A stretch of DNA of 9,974 bases from Desulfovibrio sp. (GCA_003512875.1 DONZ01000203.1:1-9974), one strand, 5' to 3'. Counted from the first letter of the stretch, positions 1 through 6,127 are shown. A program made the numbers and translations. The notes: generated from the letters alone by a model not told the origin.

Positions 1-293
1 TGAATAAAGTGGCGCAGACCGTGCTTGAGGAAATAGGATACAGGGGCGTTCCTGACCGGCTTATTCCGGATTTAACGTGTGATGATGAATATTATATGCC
101 TATTCATCCTTCGGTGGCAAAATTTTTTCATTTGTCTTTCATTGACGAAAATACAAAATATCCCGTTTACGGCAATATGCTGACCTATTATGAATATGTT
201 GCGGGGTATATTTTCGCGCGGGAAAACAAATTTCCTTTGGCCCATTATTTCAGATGTCTGTCTGAAAGAAAAAAACAAATTTCCGTCCGTTAG
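1..293 (+). CDS. unrecognised small protein, 5' end at or beyond the window edge
   Basis: An open frame runs from the left edge to a TAG at 291-293 and encodes at least 96 residues. Bases 1-2 (TG) are the last two of a codon followed by AAT AAA GTG, so the true start could be an ATG whose A lies one base outside the window (giving M-N-K-V-A-Q), or the gene could be the tail of something longer. The in-frame GTG at 9 has no ribosome binding site and is not a convincing start. The product is soluble-looking, rich in Tyr and Phe, has no membrane segment, signal peptide or motif I recognise, and ends in a basic tail (SERKKQISVR). Function unknown. It is followed after 19 bases by a hairpin with a T run that could serve as its terminator. 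Base composition resembles the neighbouring genes, which supports a real coding sequence. Confidence 0.6.
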   Translation, partial: NKVAQTVLEEIGYRGVPDRLIPDLTCDDEYYMPIHPSVAKFFHLSFIDENTKYPVYGNMLTYYEYVAGYIFARENKFPLAHYFRCLSERKKQISVR

Positions 294-294
294 G

Positions 295-320
295 CTTGAC
301 TTATCTGTTTTGCTCCTTAT
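295..320 (+). promoter_or_regulatory. possible htpG promoter (heat-shock sigma-32-like or sigma-70)
   Basis: CTTGACT at 295-301 resembles the sigma-32 -35 box (CTTGAAA), and CTCCTTAT at 313-320, 11 bases later, partly resembles the -10 box (CCCCATNT). The same TTGACT (296-301) could serve sigma-70, but the best -10-like hexamer (TATTAT, 322-327) is 20 bases away, which is too far. If either reading is right, the transcript would start around 325-335 and lack the left arm of the hairpin at 313-346, so promoter and RNA-switch readings conflict. Weak motif matches only. Confidence 0.25.
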
Positions 321-353
321 CTATTATTTGAACAATCGATAAGGAGTTTTTTT
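313..353 (+). promoter_or_regulatory. hairpin masking the htpG ribosome binding site, ending in a T7 run (RNA thermometer or terminator)
   Basis: CTCCTTATC at 313-321 is the exact reverse complement of GATAAGGAG at 338-346. The right arm contains the AAGGAG Shine-Dalgarno sequence of htpG (341-346), 7 bases before its ATG. Beyond a T-C mismatch (322/337) three further A-T pairs (323-325 with 334-336) extend the helix and leave an 8-base loop. Four of the nine main pairs are G-C. In RNA, ribosome access would need melting of this stem, the architecture of heat-shock RNA thermometers, and htpG is a heat-shock gene. The stem is immediately followed by seven Ts (347-353), so it could equally end transcription from the upstream gene. 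A second CTTATC copy (300-305) offers a weaker alternative partner for GATAAG. Confidence 0.5.
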
Positions 354-2330
354 ATGTCTTCAACCTATAAATTCAAAGCGGAAACCCATAAGGTTCTGAA
401 TATCCTTACTCACTCTTTGTATACGAACCGTGAGATTTTTTTGCGCGAATTGCTTTCCAATGCTTCCGACGCCCTTGATAAACTGCGTTTTAAACAAAAT
501 AAAGGGGAAAGCATTCTTGCTCCCGAACTTCCTTTGGAAATTAAAATCAGCACGGATAAAGAAAGCAATATCCTGACTGTCCAAGATACCGGCATTGGCA
601 TGACCAAACAGGAAATGCAGGATAATTTGGGCATTATTGCAAAGTCAGGCTCTGAAAAGTTTTTAAAAGATATCGGCGATACCTCTTGCGACAGCGGCAA
701 ACAAAAAATCGACCCCTATGCCGAAGAAGAAATTGTGGAAAAACAAGAAGGGGCGGGCGCCGACGCTTCACAAATAATCGGGCGTTTCGGCATCGGTTTT
801 TATTCCGTGTTTATGGTTGCGGATAAGGTGGAGGTGTATTCCGTTCCCGCCATTGAAAGCATGAAGGAAGCAAGCGAAGCAAAAGCCCATGTTTGGACTT
901 CCCACGGCTCGGACACGTTCACAATCAAGCCTCTTGAGGAAGTTGCAGGGCTTGTCCGCGGTACCATGATCAAAATATATTTAAAAGATGACGCAAAAGA
1001 ATTTATCGAAGAATACCGCCTTGAAAACATCATCCGCCGCCATTCCAATTTCCTGCCGTTTTCCATTTTGCTGAATGACAAGGTAATCAACACTATTTCC
1101 GCGTTATGGCGCGAACCTAAGTTCAATATTAAAAAAGAACAGTATGACGAATTTTATAAATTCCTTACCTATGACACGGAAAATCCTTTTGATGTCATCC
1201 ACTTGTCTGTTGACGCGCCGGTGCAGTTCAACGCGTTGCTTTTTATCCCTGAAAAAAGCGAAGACTATTTTCTGGAACAAAAGGACCAATGGGGGCTTGA
1301 TTTGTATGTCCGCCGCGTCCTTATCGAGAAAAACAGGCAGGAACTTCTGCCCAACTATTTCGCTTTTGTGAAAGGTGTTGTGGATACGGAAGATTTGCCT
1401 TTGAATATTTCCCGGGAAACATTGCAGGAAAATATCGTTTTAAAGAAAATTTCCCAAACCATCGTGCGTCAGCTCATGAGTCATTTTGAAAAAATGGCGG
1501 CGCAGGATAAGGAAAAGTATAACACTTTTTGGAATAAGCACGGCAAATATTTTAAATTTGCGTTCAATGATTTTGTATACCGCGACAGGGTTGCGAAGCT
1601 CATGCGTTTTGTTTCTTCCGGCTCCGAAGAGCTTCTCAGCCTTGAAGAATATGTCAGCCGCATGAAAGCCGGACAAAAGGATATTTGGTATGTGAGCGCT
1701 TCTTCCAAAGAAGCCGCTAAGCTCAATCCGCATATGGAACGGTTCACCCGCAAGGGGCTTGAAGTTTTATATTTGCTTGAACCGGTCGAAGAAATCGCTC
1801 TTGAGAGTTTGCAAAAATTCAATGAGTACACGTTTAAGAATATTGAAACGGCGGATGCCCGTGCTCTTGATGATTTTGCTGATGTGGAAAAAGCGGAATC
1901 CGATTTGCCGAAACTTTCCGACCTTGAAAAGACGGAATTTGAGCAAATGCTTGAACGCATGAAAGAAGTGCTTGGCGATAAAGTGAAAGACGTGAAAAGC
2001 ACGGACAGACTGTCAGGCAGTCCTGCCTGCATGGCTTCCCAAGACGGTGTAAGTTCGACCATGGAAAAATTGATGCGCTCTTTCCAAAAAGACGACAGCA
2101 TTCCGCAAAAAGTGCTTGAAATCAACCCCGACCATGCATTGATCCGTTCTTTGCTGACTATTTACAAGGACGACAGCCGTTCCGGTCTTTTTGAAGAAAT
2201 GGTGTGGGGAATTTTTGACAACACTGTTTTGCTTGACGGTTATATGAACGATCCGTTCCTTATGGCGCAAAGAAGTTTGAAGCTCATGGAAAAAGCGGGT
2301 CAATGGTATGCTGATTTAAGAAATAAGTGA
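354..2330 (+). CDS. htpG: HtpG, Hsp90-family ATP-dependent chaperone
   Basis: Cytosolic dimeric chaperone that uses ATP hydrolysis to remodel client proteins during stress. The 658-residue product shows the GHKL ATPase domain at the N-terminus: RELLSNASDALDKLR with Glu32 and Asn36, DTGIGM with Asp78 at 78-83, and the glycine-rich GRFGIGFYS at 143-151, followed by RGTMIKIYL near 202-210. The middle domain contains LPLNISRETLQEN with the ATP-contacting Arg at 354. The C-terminal dimerisation domain includes NPDHALIRSLL and ends without the eukaryotic MEEVD tail, as expected for bacteria. It is longer than the 624-residue E. coli protein, partly through an acidic insertion of about 25 residues between roughly 111 and 139, in the ATP lid. 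The ATG at 354 follows AAGGAG (341-346) at 7 bases, and the N-terminus aligns with the family. It appears monocistronic, with two terminators right after the TGA, and may be regulated by the leader hairpin. Confidence 0.97.
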   Translation: MSSTYKFKAETHKVLNILTHSLYTNREIFLRELLSNASDALDKLRFKQNKGESILAPELPLEIKISTDKESNILTVQDTGIGMTKQEMQDNLGIIAKSGSEKFLKDIGDTSCDSGKQKIDPYAEEEIVEKQEGAGADASQIIGRFGIGFYSVFMVADKVEVYSVPAIESMKEASEAKAHVWTSHGSDTFTIKPLEEVAGLVRGTMIKIYLKDDAKEFIEEYRLENIIRRHSNFLPFSILLNDKVINTISALWREPKFNIKKEQYDEFYKFLTYDTENPFDVIHLSVDAPVQFNALLFIPEKSEDYFLEQKDQWGLDLYVRRVLIEKNRQELLPNYFAFVKGVVDTEDLPLNISRETLQENIVLKKISQTIVRQLMSHFEKMAAQDKEKYNTFWNKHGKYFKFAFNDFVYRDRVAKLMRFVSSGSEELLSLEEYVSRMKAGQKDIWYVSASSKEAAKLNPHMERFTRKGLEVLYLLEPVEEIALESLQKFNEYTFKNIETADARALDDFADVEKAESDLPKLSDLEKTEFEQMLERMKEVLGDKVKDVKSTDRLSGSPACMASQDGVSSTMEKLMRSFQKDDSIPQKVLEINPDHALIRSLLTIYKDDSRSGLFEEMVWGIFDNTVLLDGYMNDPFLMAQRSLKLMEKAGQWYADLRNK

Positions 2331-2339
2331 TTGTTTGTT

Positions 2340-2368
2340 TTGGGGGAATTGTTTCCCCCAAGTTTTTT
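2340..2368 (+). terminator. intrinsic terminator 1 after htpG
   Basis: TTGGGGGAA (2340-2348) pairs perfectly with TTCCCCCAA (2353-2361) around a 4-base loop (TTGT), followed after one base by six Ts (2363-2368). It lies 9 bases after the htpG stop codon. Five consecutive G-C pairs plus a T run make this a strong rho-independent terminator. Confidence 0.93.
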
Positions 2369-2404
2369 GCACGGAATTCTTTTTTGAATTTCGTGCTTTT
2401 TTTT
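2369..2404 (+). terminator. intrinsic terminator 2 after htpG (tandem)
   Basis: GCACGGAATTC (2369-2379) pairs with GAATTTCGTGC (2386-2396) over 11 bases with a single G-U wobble (2374/2391), around a loop of six Ts, and is followed by eight Ts (2397-2404). It starts directly after the T run of the first terminator, forming a double stop that insulates the flagellar operon from htpG read-through. Confidence 0.9.
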
Positions 2405-2496
2405 GGTCTTTATTTTGCATGGGTTTCATATGTCGAAATGGGCAAGAGTATTTTTTGTCCGCAGGAAGAAAAAGGATTGGAGGATATGCCGGGAAC

Positions 2497-2517
2497 AAAA
2501 AAATTTTTGAATTTTTT
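2497..2517. repeat. A/T-only dyad, possible bent DNA upstream of the flgF promoter
   Basis: Seven As (2497-2503) followed by five Ts, then G, AA and six Ts: AAAAAATT at 2498-2505 is the reverse complement of AATTTTTT at 2510-2517. The centre is about 50 bases upstream of the -24 element. Phased A and T tracts commonly bend DNA, and a bend between enhancer and promoter is a usual need of sigma-54 promoters. There is no direct evidence for protein binding. Confidence 0.35.
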
Positions 2518-2554
2518 CTTTGGCACTGATAGAAAACTGCTGCGAAAAATGTTT

Positions 2555-2570
2555 TGGCATGGTCTTTGCT
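2555..2570 (+). promoter_or_regulatory. sigma-54 (RpoN) promoter of the flgF operon
   Basis: TGGCAT (2555-2560), five bases, then TTGCT (2566-2570) matches the -24/-12 consensus TGGCAC-N5-TTGCW in all but one base. The invariant GG (2556-2557) and GC (2568-2569) are exactly ten bases apart. Transcription would begin near 2580, giving a leader of about 65 bases before flgF. Sigma-54 control is common for middle flagellar genes in Proteobacteria and requires an activator of the FleQ/FlrC/NtrC kind, not encoded here. Confidence 0.8.
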
Positions 2571-2646
2571 TAATAAGGTGTATGAAAAGAAATGAACATC
2601 ATTTTGTCAGATTTATGACAGCATGTTGTGACGGCAAGGAGTTTAT

Positions 2647-3432
2647 ATGCAAAATTCACTTTATACGGGATTATTTGCGTCGTTAACGACTGAACATAGA
2701 ATGGCCATGATAAGCAACAACTTGGCGAATGTGAACACCGCAGGTTATAAATCCGATGCATTGGCTTTTAAAGATACGATGATACATTTCGCCCATGATT
2801 TTATTCGTGAGCCGTTGGAAAATTTGCGTTCCGAACCTTTATTCCCGGAACAGTGCCTACGGGCCAGAACCCGTATCGCCACAAAAGAAACGGACTTTTC
2901 CCAGGGAAGCATGCAGTTTACGGGCAACCAGCTTGACATCGCCATTGTCGGCGAAGGGTTTTACCGCGTGAATGCTCCGCAGGGCGAGTATTTGACACGT
3001 TCCAGCGCTTTCACCAAAGGTCCGGACGGTACGATAATGACGAAACAGGGATACCCAGTGCAGGGTACAGGAGGAAATATCGTTCTTCCGCCGAATGCAA
3101 GCAATGTTCATGTTTCCGCGGACGGAGCCGTTTATGCGGACGGTCAGCAAGTGGGACAGCTTGACGTGGTCACCGTGGAAGACCCGCAGCTTTTAAGAAA
3201 GGTCGGCAACAACCTTTATGGTGTTCCTGAAGGTGTCGGTCTGCAAAATGTTTTGGACGGCGAAAGGACTATGGTCAGCCAAGGTTATACGGAGGCTGCC
3301 AATGTCAATGTCGTGTATGAAATGGTCAACATGATTGAAGTGCAAAGGATGTTTGAAGCCCAGCAAAAAGTCATGTCAACGGCGAATGATGTGGATAAAC
3401 AAGTGATAACTACTGTTGGTAAAGCACGGTAA
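2647..3432 (+). CDS. flgF: FlgF, flagellar proximal-rod protein
   Basis: Structural protein of the flagellar rod, exported by the flagellar type III apparatus without a cleaved signal peptide and assembled in the periplasm. The 261-residue product has the N-terminal rod/hook motif (NNLANVNTAGYK, 24-35), the central FlgF/FlgG fold segment QLDIAIVGEGFYRV near 95-108 with the following YLTRSSAF, and the C-terminal helix (GYTEAANVNVVYEMVNMIEVQR) that pairs with the N-terminus in the rod. It is called FlgF rather than FlgG because it comes first in the pair, carries a shorter, divergent central region and lacks the FlgG hallmark N-terminus of its neighbour. The start is well supported by AAGGAG at 2636-2641, 5 bases upstream. 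It is the first gene of the operon, driven by the sigma-54 promoter. The FlgF/FlgG distinction is secure from order plus sequence, but not absolute. Confidence 0.92.
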   Translation: MQNSLYTGLFASLTTEHRMAMISNNLANVNTAGYKSDALAFKDTMIHFAHDFIREPLENLRSEPLFPEQCLRARTRIATKETDFSQGSMQFTGNQLDIAIVGEGFYRVNAPQGEYLTRSSAFTKGPDGTIMTKQGYPVQGTGGNIVLPPNASNVHVSADGAVYADGQQVGQLDVVTVEDPQLLRKVGNNLYGVPEGVGLQNVLDGERTMVSQGYTEAANVNVVYEMVNMIEVQRMFEAQQKVMSTANDVDKQVITTVGKAR

Positions 3433-3450
3433 TAAAGCGAGGATAGCGAT

Positions 3451-4236
3451 ATGATGCGTTCATTATGGTCTGCGGCGAGCGGTATGCATGCGCAGCAAAT
3501 GAATATCGATGTGATTTCAAATAACTTGGCAAACGTGAACACCTCCGGCTTTAAAAAAAGCAGAGCCGAATTTGAAGATTTGATGTATCAAACCATGAGG
3601 GTTGCGGGTTCCCGCGGTCCTGCGGACCAGCAAATTCCTGTCGGCATTCAGGTCGGCTTGGGGGTCCGTACTGTTTCCGTGCATAAATTTTTCACGGAAG
3701 GAAATCTGCAGAATACGGATAACACTTTGGACATCGCCATCGAGGGTGACGGATTTTTCCAGGTTCAAGTGGGCGAGGAGTTGATGTATACCCGCTCAGG
3801 GGCGTTTAAATTAAATTCAGACGGCGTCATCGTTACGGCAAACGGCTATGAATTGCAGCCCCAGTTCACCGTTCCGTCCGAAACCCGTTCCATTGCCATT
3901 TCCGAAGACGGTGAAATCGTTTGCCTTGACGGGCAGTCCAATGAAATTGCAACCGGTGATATTCCGTTGTATACTTTTGTCAACAATGCCGGTTTGGATT
4001 CCCGCGGCAGAAACCTCTATATGCCGACGGAAGCTTCCGGCGAGGCTGTGCAGGGCGTTCCCGGAGAAGATAATGTGGGCACATTGTCACAGGGCTTTTT
4101 GGAAATGTCAAACGTTGAAATCGTTGAGGAAATGGTTAATATGATTGTCGGACAGCGCGCTTATGAAATGAACTCGAAAGCGATTCAGACTTCCGATACC
4201 ATGCTGCAAACAGCGATTAACGTAAAACGTCAATAA
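3451..4236 (+). CDS. flgG: FlgG, flagellar distal-rod protein
   Basis: Forms the distal rod that passes through the P and L rings and carries the hook. The 261-residue length is typical for the family. It begins MMRSLWSAASGM, has the rod motif NNLANVNTSGFK at 24-35 followed by FEDLMYQ, the central TLDIAIEGDGFFQV (92-105) with YTRSGAF, and the C-terminal segment from about 210 (LSQGFLEMSNVEIVEEMVNMI) ending in QTAINVKRQ. These match FlgG from Proteobacteria very closely. GAGGA at 3439-3443 lies 7 bases before the first ATG; the second ATG (3454) is possible but further from the usual spacing. It follows flgF by 18 bases and is co-transcribed with it. It shares the N- and C-terminal plan of FlgF, as expected for these paralogues. 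Confidence 0.97.
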   Translation: MMRSLWSAASGMHAQQMNIDVISNNLANVNTSGFKKSRAEFEDLMYQTMRVAGSRGPADQQIPVGIQVGLGVRTVSVHKFFTEGNLQNTDNTLDIAIEGDGFFQVQVGEELMYTRSGAFKLNSDGVIVTANGYELQPQFTVPSETRSIAISEDGEIVCLDGQSNEIATGDIPLYTFVNNAGLDSRGRNLYMPTEASGEAVQGVPGEDNVGTLSQGFLEMSNVEIVEEMVNMIVGQRAYEMNSKAIQTSDTMLQTAINVKRQ

Positions 4237-4250
4237 AATAAGTGAAATAT

Positions 4251-4259
4251 GGAGAGGGG
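4251..4259 (+). promoter_or_regulatory. ribosome binding site that fixes the flgA start
   Basis: GGAGAGGGG sits 7 bases before the ATG at 4267. An in-frame ATG at 4249 overlaps this purine run and has no ribosome binding site of its own, so 4267 is the better start. Confidence 0.75.
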
Positions 4260-4266
4260 AAAAATC

Positions 4267-5325
4267 ATGTTCCGAAAAAATAGGCAAGAATATAGTCATA
4301 AAATTGACATGTATTTCTTATGCATGGTTTTTTCTCTCTTTGTCTTGCTTTTTCCAAGCTTGGCGCAAGCGAATAAAGCCTACGGCGTTGATAAGAAAGT
4401 TGAAAGCGCCCGTCATAGCGAGCCGTTGGGACAAGATGTTTGGCGTTTGAAAATTCAGGAAGCCGCCATTGTGCGGGGCGATAAGGTCTTGTTGGGTGAA
4501 ATCGCGGAGCCTCTGGGCTCGATTTCCCGGGAAAAATGGCAGGAACTTGCGAAAAAGGAATTGTGGGATAGCCCGCCGGAACTCGGAAAACCTTATAAGA
4601 TCAGCAAAGCGAATTTGAAGAATGCGCTGCGTTCCTCTCTTGGCATGTATGCGGATTCTTGCTTGCTTCCCAATGCCCTTGTTTTGCAAAGAGGCGGGGA
4701 AGTCGTGCGGGAAGAAAAACTGCGCCAAATGGCGATGCAGTATTTGACGCCTCAAATGAATAAACTCGGCGGAAGAAGCGATTTGACAGATTTTCGTCTG
4801 CCTGCCTATATTTTTGTGAGCAGCCGTTCGCAAAATTTGGTTTTGGAAAAAACAGCCGTAGAGCCCGGGCGGATCAATCTTCGTTTTGCAATTCAGGAAA
4901 TGGACGGAAAAATCATACAGCGTTTTACCGGAACCGCATTTTTGAACGTTTGGGTGGATACGCCGGCGGCGGCAAGACCTCTTGCAAAGGGTGACACGCT
5001 CAATCGGCAGGACATCACCTTTAAAAGTGTGAATCTTGCGTATGAACGCGCGGAACTTTGGGACGGAAAGGGCGGTCCGTGGCAGGTAACCCGTCCTTTG
5101 GGCGCAATGGAAGTTATCGGCACGGCGGATTTGAAGCCTTTGTCAACCATAAAAAAAGGCGATAAGGTAACGCTTGTTTATCAAAAAAACGGCATACATC
5201 TTTCTGTGCTTGTGGAAGCTATGGAAGACGGCGCGTTAGGCGATACGGTCTTGGTTCGCAATATTGATTCAAAAAAACAAATTTACGGGAAAGTGCAAGA
5301 CAACGATACGCTTCTTGCAAAGTAG
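4267..5325 (+). CDS. flgA: FlgA, periplasmic chaperone for flagellar P-ring assembly
   Basis: Periplasmic chaperone that helps FlgI subunits form the P ring around the rod. The 352-residue product has an N-terminal signal peptide: basic start (MFRKNRQ), hydrophobic core about 15-30, and a probable cleavage after Ala-Gln-Ala at 33-35. The C-terminal half carries the FlgA-type SAF domain (AARPLAKGDTLNRQDITF, about 235-252) and the typical closing beta segment (LGDTVLVRNIDSKKQIYGKV, 324-343), which resembles the conserved end of FlgA. It is well over the 219 residues of E. coli FlgA because of an additional region at about 55-150 without recognisable motifs. Identity rests on the C-terminal match plus the position between flgG and flgH. 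It follows flgG by 30 bases and is followed closely by flgH, consistent with one transcript. Export through Sec is inferred from the signal peptide. Confidence 0.9.
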   Translation: MFRKNRQEYSHKIDMYFLCMVFSLFVLLFPSLAQANKAYGVDKKVESARHSEPLGQDVWRLKIQEAAIVRGDKVLLGEIAEPLGSISREKWQELAKKELWDSPPELGKPYKISKANLKNALRSSLGMYADSCLLPNALVLQRGGEVVREEKLRQMAMQYLTPQMNKLGGRSDLTDFRLPAYIFVSSRSQNLVLEKTAVEPGRINLRFAIQEMDGKIIQRFTGTAFLNVWVDTPAAARPLAKGDTLNRQDITFKSVNLAYERAELWDGKGGPWQVTRPLGAMEVIGTADLKPLSTIKKGDKVTLVYQKNGIHLSVLVEAMEDGALGDTVLVRNIDSKKQIYGKVQDNDTLLAK

Positions 5326-5331
5326 GATGGT

Positions 5332-6024
5332 ATGAAAAAACATATTTTTTGCGTAGCGGCAATGGGAATGGTTTTTATGGCAGGCTGTACGGCGTCAAGG
5401 GAAGCCCCTGTCGTCACTCAGCCGGTTATGCAGCCGATAACGTATCAGGAACCTGCCCCAGCCTATGATAATCCCGGAAGCCTGTATAATCCCAATCAAT
5501 ACCGCTCCATTTACGAAGACGGCAGGGCGAGGCGTGTCGGTGACATCGTGACGATCAACGTTGTCGAGCAGCAGTCGGGTTCACAGGAAGTAACCACTGA
5601 TGCGACCAGGACGAACACGACGTCCGCGAGCATAGCCGCCCTTGGAAAGAGAAAAAGTTTGTTCGGTATTCCGATTGGGGCTGAAACTCCGATTTTTGAG
5701 GGTTCAAGCTCAAGCGATTTGCAGGGTGACGCGGAGTCCACGCGCAACAGTTCCATTACCGCAACGCTTGCCGCACGTGTGATCAATGTGCTGCCTGACG
5801 GAAATTTGCAGATTGAAGCCGTGCGTGAAATAACCTTGAACGATGAAACGCAGTTCATGGTTGTGACAGGCATTATCCGGGCAAGGGATATTGCCGCCAA
5901 CAATACTATCGCTTCGACACAAATAGCCAATGCGAAAATAGAGTATTACGGACGGGGAGTACTCAGCCAAAAGCAAAAACCGGGATGGCTTTCCCGTTTC
6001 CTGGAAATGGTTTCACCGTTCTGA
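5332..6024 (+). CDS. flgH: FlgH, flagellar L-ring lipoprotein
   Basis: Outer-membrane lipoprotein that forms the L ring, the bushing through which the rod passes. The 230-residue product has a lipoprotein signal peptide with lipobox FMAGC, lipidated Cys at 19. Then come a proline-rich linker (about 25-47) and the FlgH signature GSLYN...IYEDGRARRVGDIVTINVVEQ (49-79). The C-terminus, EYYGRGVLSQKQKPGWLSRFLEMVSPF, matches the FlgH ending (GxGxL...GWLxRFxxxxSP). Only 6 bases separate it from flgA; its weak AGGA (5324-5327) overlaps the flgA stop codon, pointing to translational coupling. An intrinsic terminator begins 13 bases after the TGA, so it is the last gene of this operon. That is unusual because flgI and flgJ frequently follow flgH in related bacteria. 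Confidence 0.96.
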   Translation: MKKHIFCVAAMGMVFMAGCTASREAPVVTQPVMQPITYQEPAPAYDNPGSLYNPNQYRSIYEDGRARRVGDIVTINVVEQQSGSQEVTTDATRTNTTSASIAALGKRKSLFGIPIGAETPIFEGSSSSDLQGDAESTRNSSITATLAARVINVLPDGNLQIEAVREITLNDETQFMVVTGIIRARDIAANNTIASTQIANAKIEYYGRGVLSQKQKPGWLSRFLEMVSPF

Positions 6025-6037
6025 TTTGAAAAATATG

Positions 6038-6065
6038 AGACCTGCTGCAAAGCGGGTCTTTTTTT
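6038..6065 (+). terminator. intrinsic terminator of the flgFGAH operon
   Basis: AGACCTGC (6038-6045) pairs with GCGGGTCT (6052-6059) over eight bases including one U-G wobble, with loop TGCAAA, and seven Ts at 6059-6065. It lies 13 bases after the flgH stop codon. Confidence 0.9.
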
Positions 6066-6086
6066 GTGCGCTTTAGCTCAAAAAAA

Positions 6087-6105
6087 CCACCAGCTAAGCT
6101 GGTGG
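6087..6105. repeat. IS200-type left-end hairpin
   Basis: CCACCAGCTAAGCTGGTGG is a perfect palindrome around A6096, foldable as eight pairs with a three-base loop. In IS200/IS605 elements such a subterminal imperfect hairpin is the single-strand DNA site bound by TnpA, and in IS200 it also blocks transcription entering from outside. It is intact here, although the transposase gene is dead. Confidence 0.8.
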
Positions 6106-6127
6106 AATAAAAATCTTTAGATACAAG

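Larger units (their letters stand above)
2331..2646. other. gene-free control region between htpG and flgF
   Basis: This 316-base stretch holds two terminators (2340-2404), an A/T-rich dyad (2497-2517), a sigma-54 promoter (2555-2570) and the flgF leader with its AAGGAG at 2636-2641. Open frames crossing it run through both terminators and the promoter, show no family resemblance, and are not taken as genes. Between 2405 and 2496 I see nothing recognisable; it is where activator (enhancer) sites for the sigma-54 promoter would be expected. Confidence 0.6.

Noticed and set aside
313..346. CIRCE element (HrcA operator) upstream of htpG
   Set aside because: CIRCE is TTAGCACTC-N9-GAGTGCTAA; the repeat here has different arms and a 16-base spacer.
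1481..2125. A 214-codon minus-strand open frame inside htpG
   Set aside because: Serine/arginine-rich shadow of the well-matched HtpG frame, with no conserved motif.
2521..2540. Second sigma-54 promoter starting at TGGCAC (2521)
   Set aside because: The -24 box matches, but no GC lies at the required ten-base distance (the next is at 2539-2540).
2327..2686. Open frame of 119 codons (or 66 from the ATG at 2486) between htpG and flgF
   Set aside because: It runs through both terminators and the sigma-54 promoter and overlaps the start of flgF in another frame; the sequence is low-complexity Phe/Lys with no family resemblance, and GGAGG lies too close (2 bases) to the ATG at 2486.
4249..4266. 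Alternative upstream ATG for flgA
   Set aside because: The ribosome binding site GGAGAGGGG lies downstream of it, within the would-be coding sequence, at ideal spacing for the ATG at 4267.
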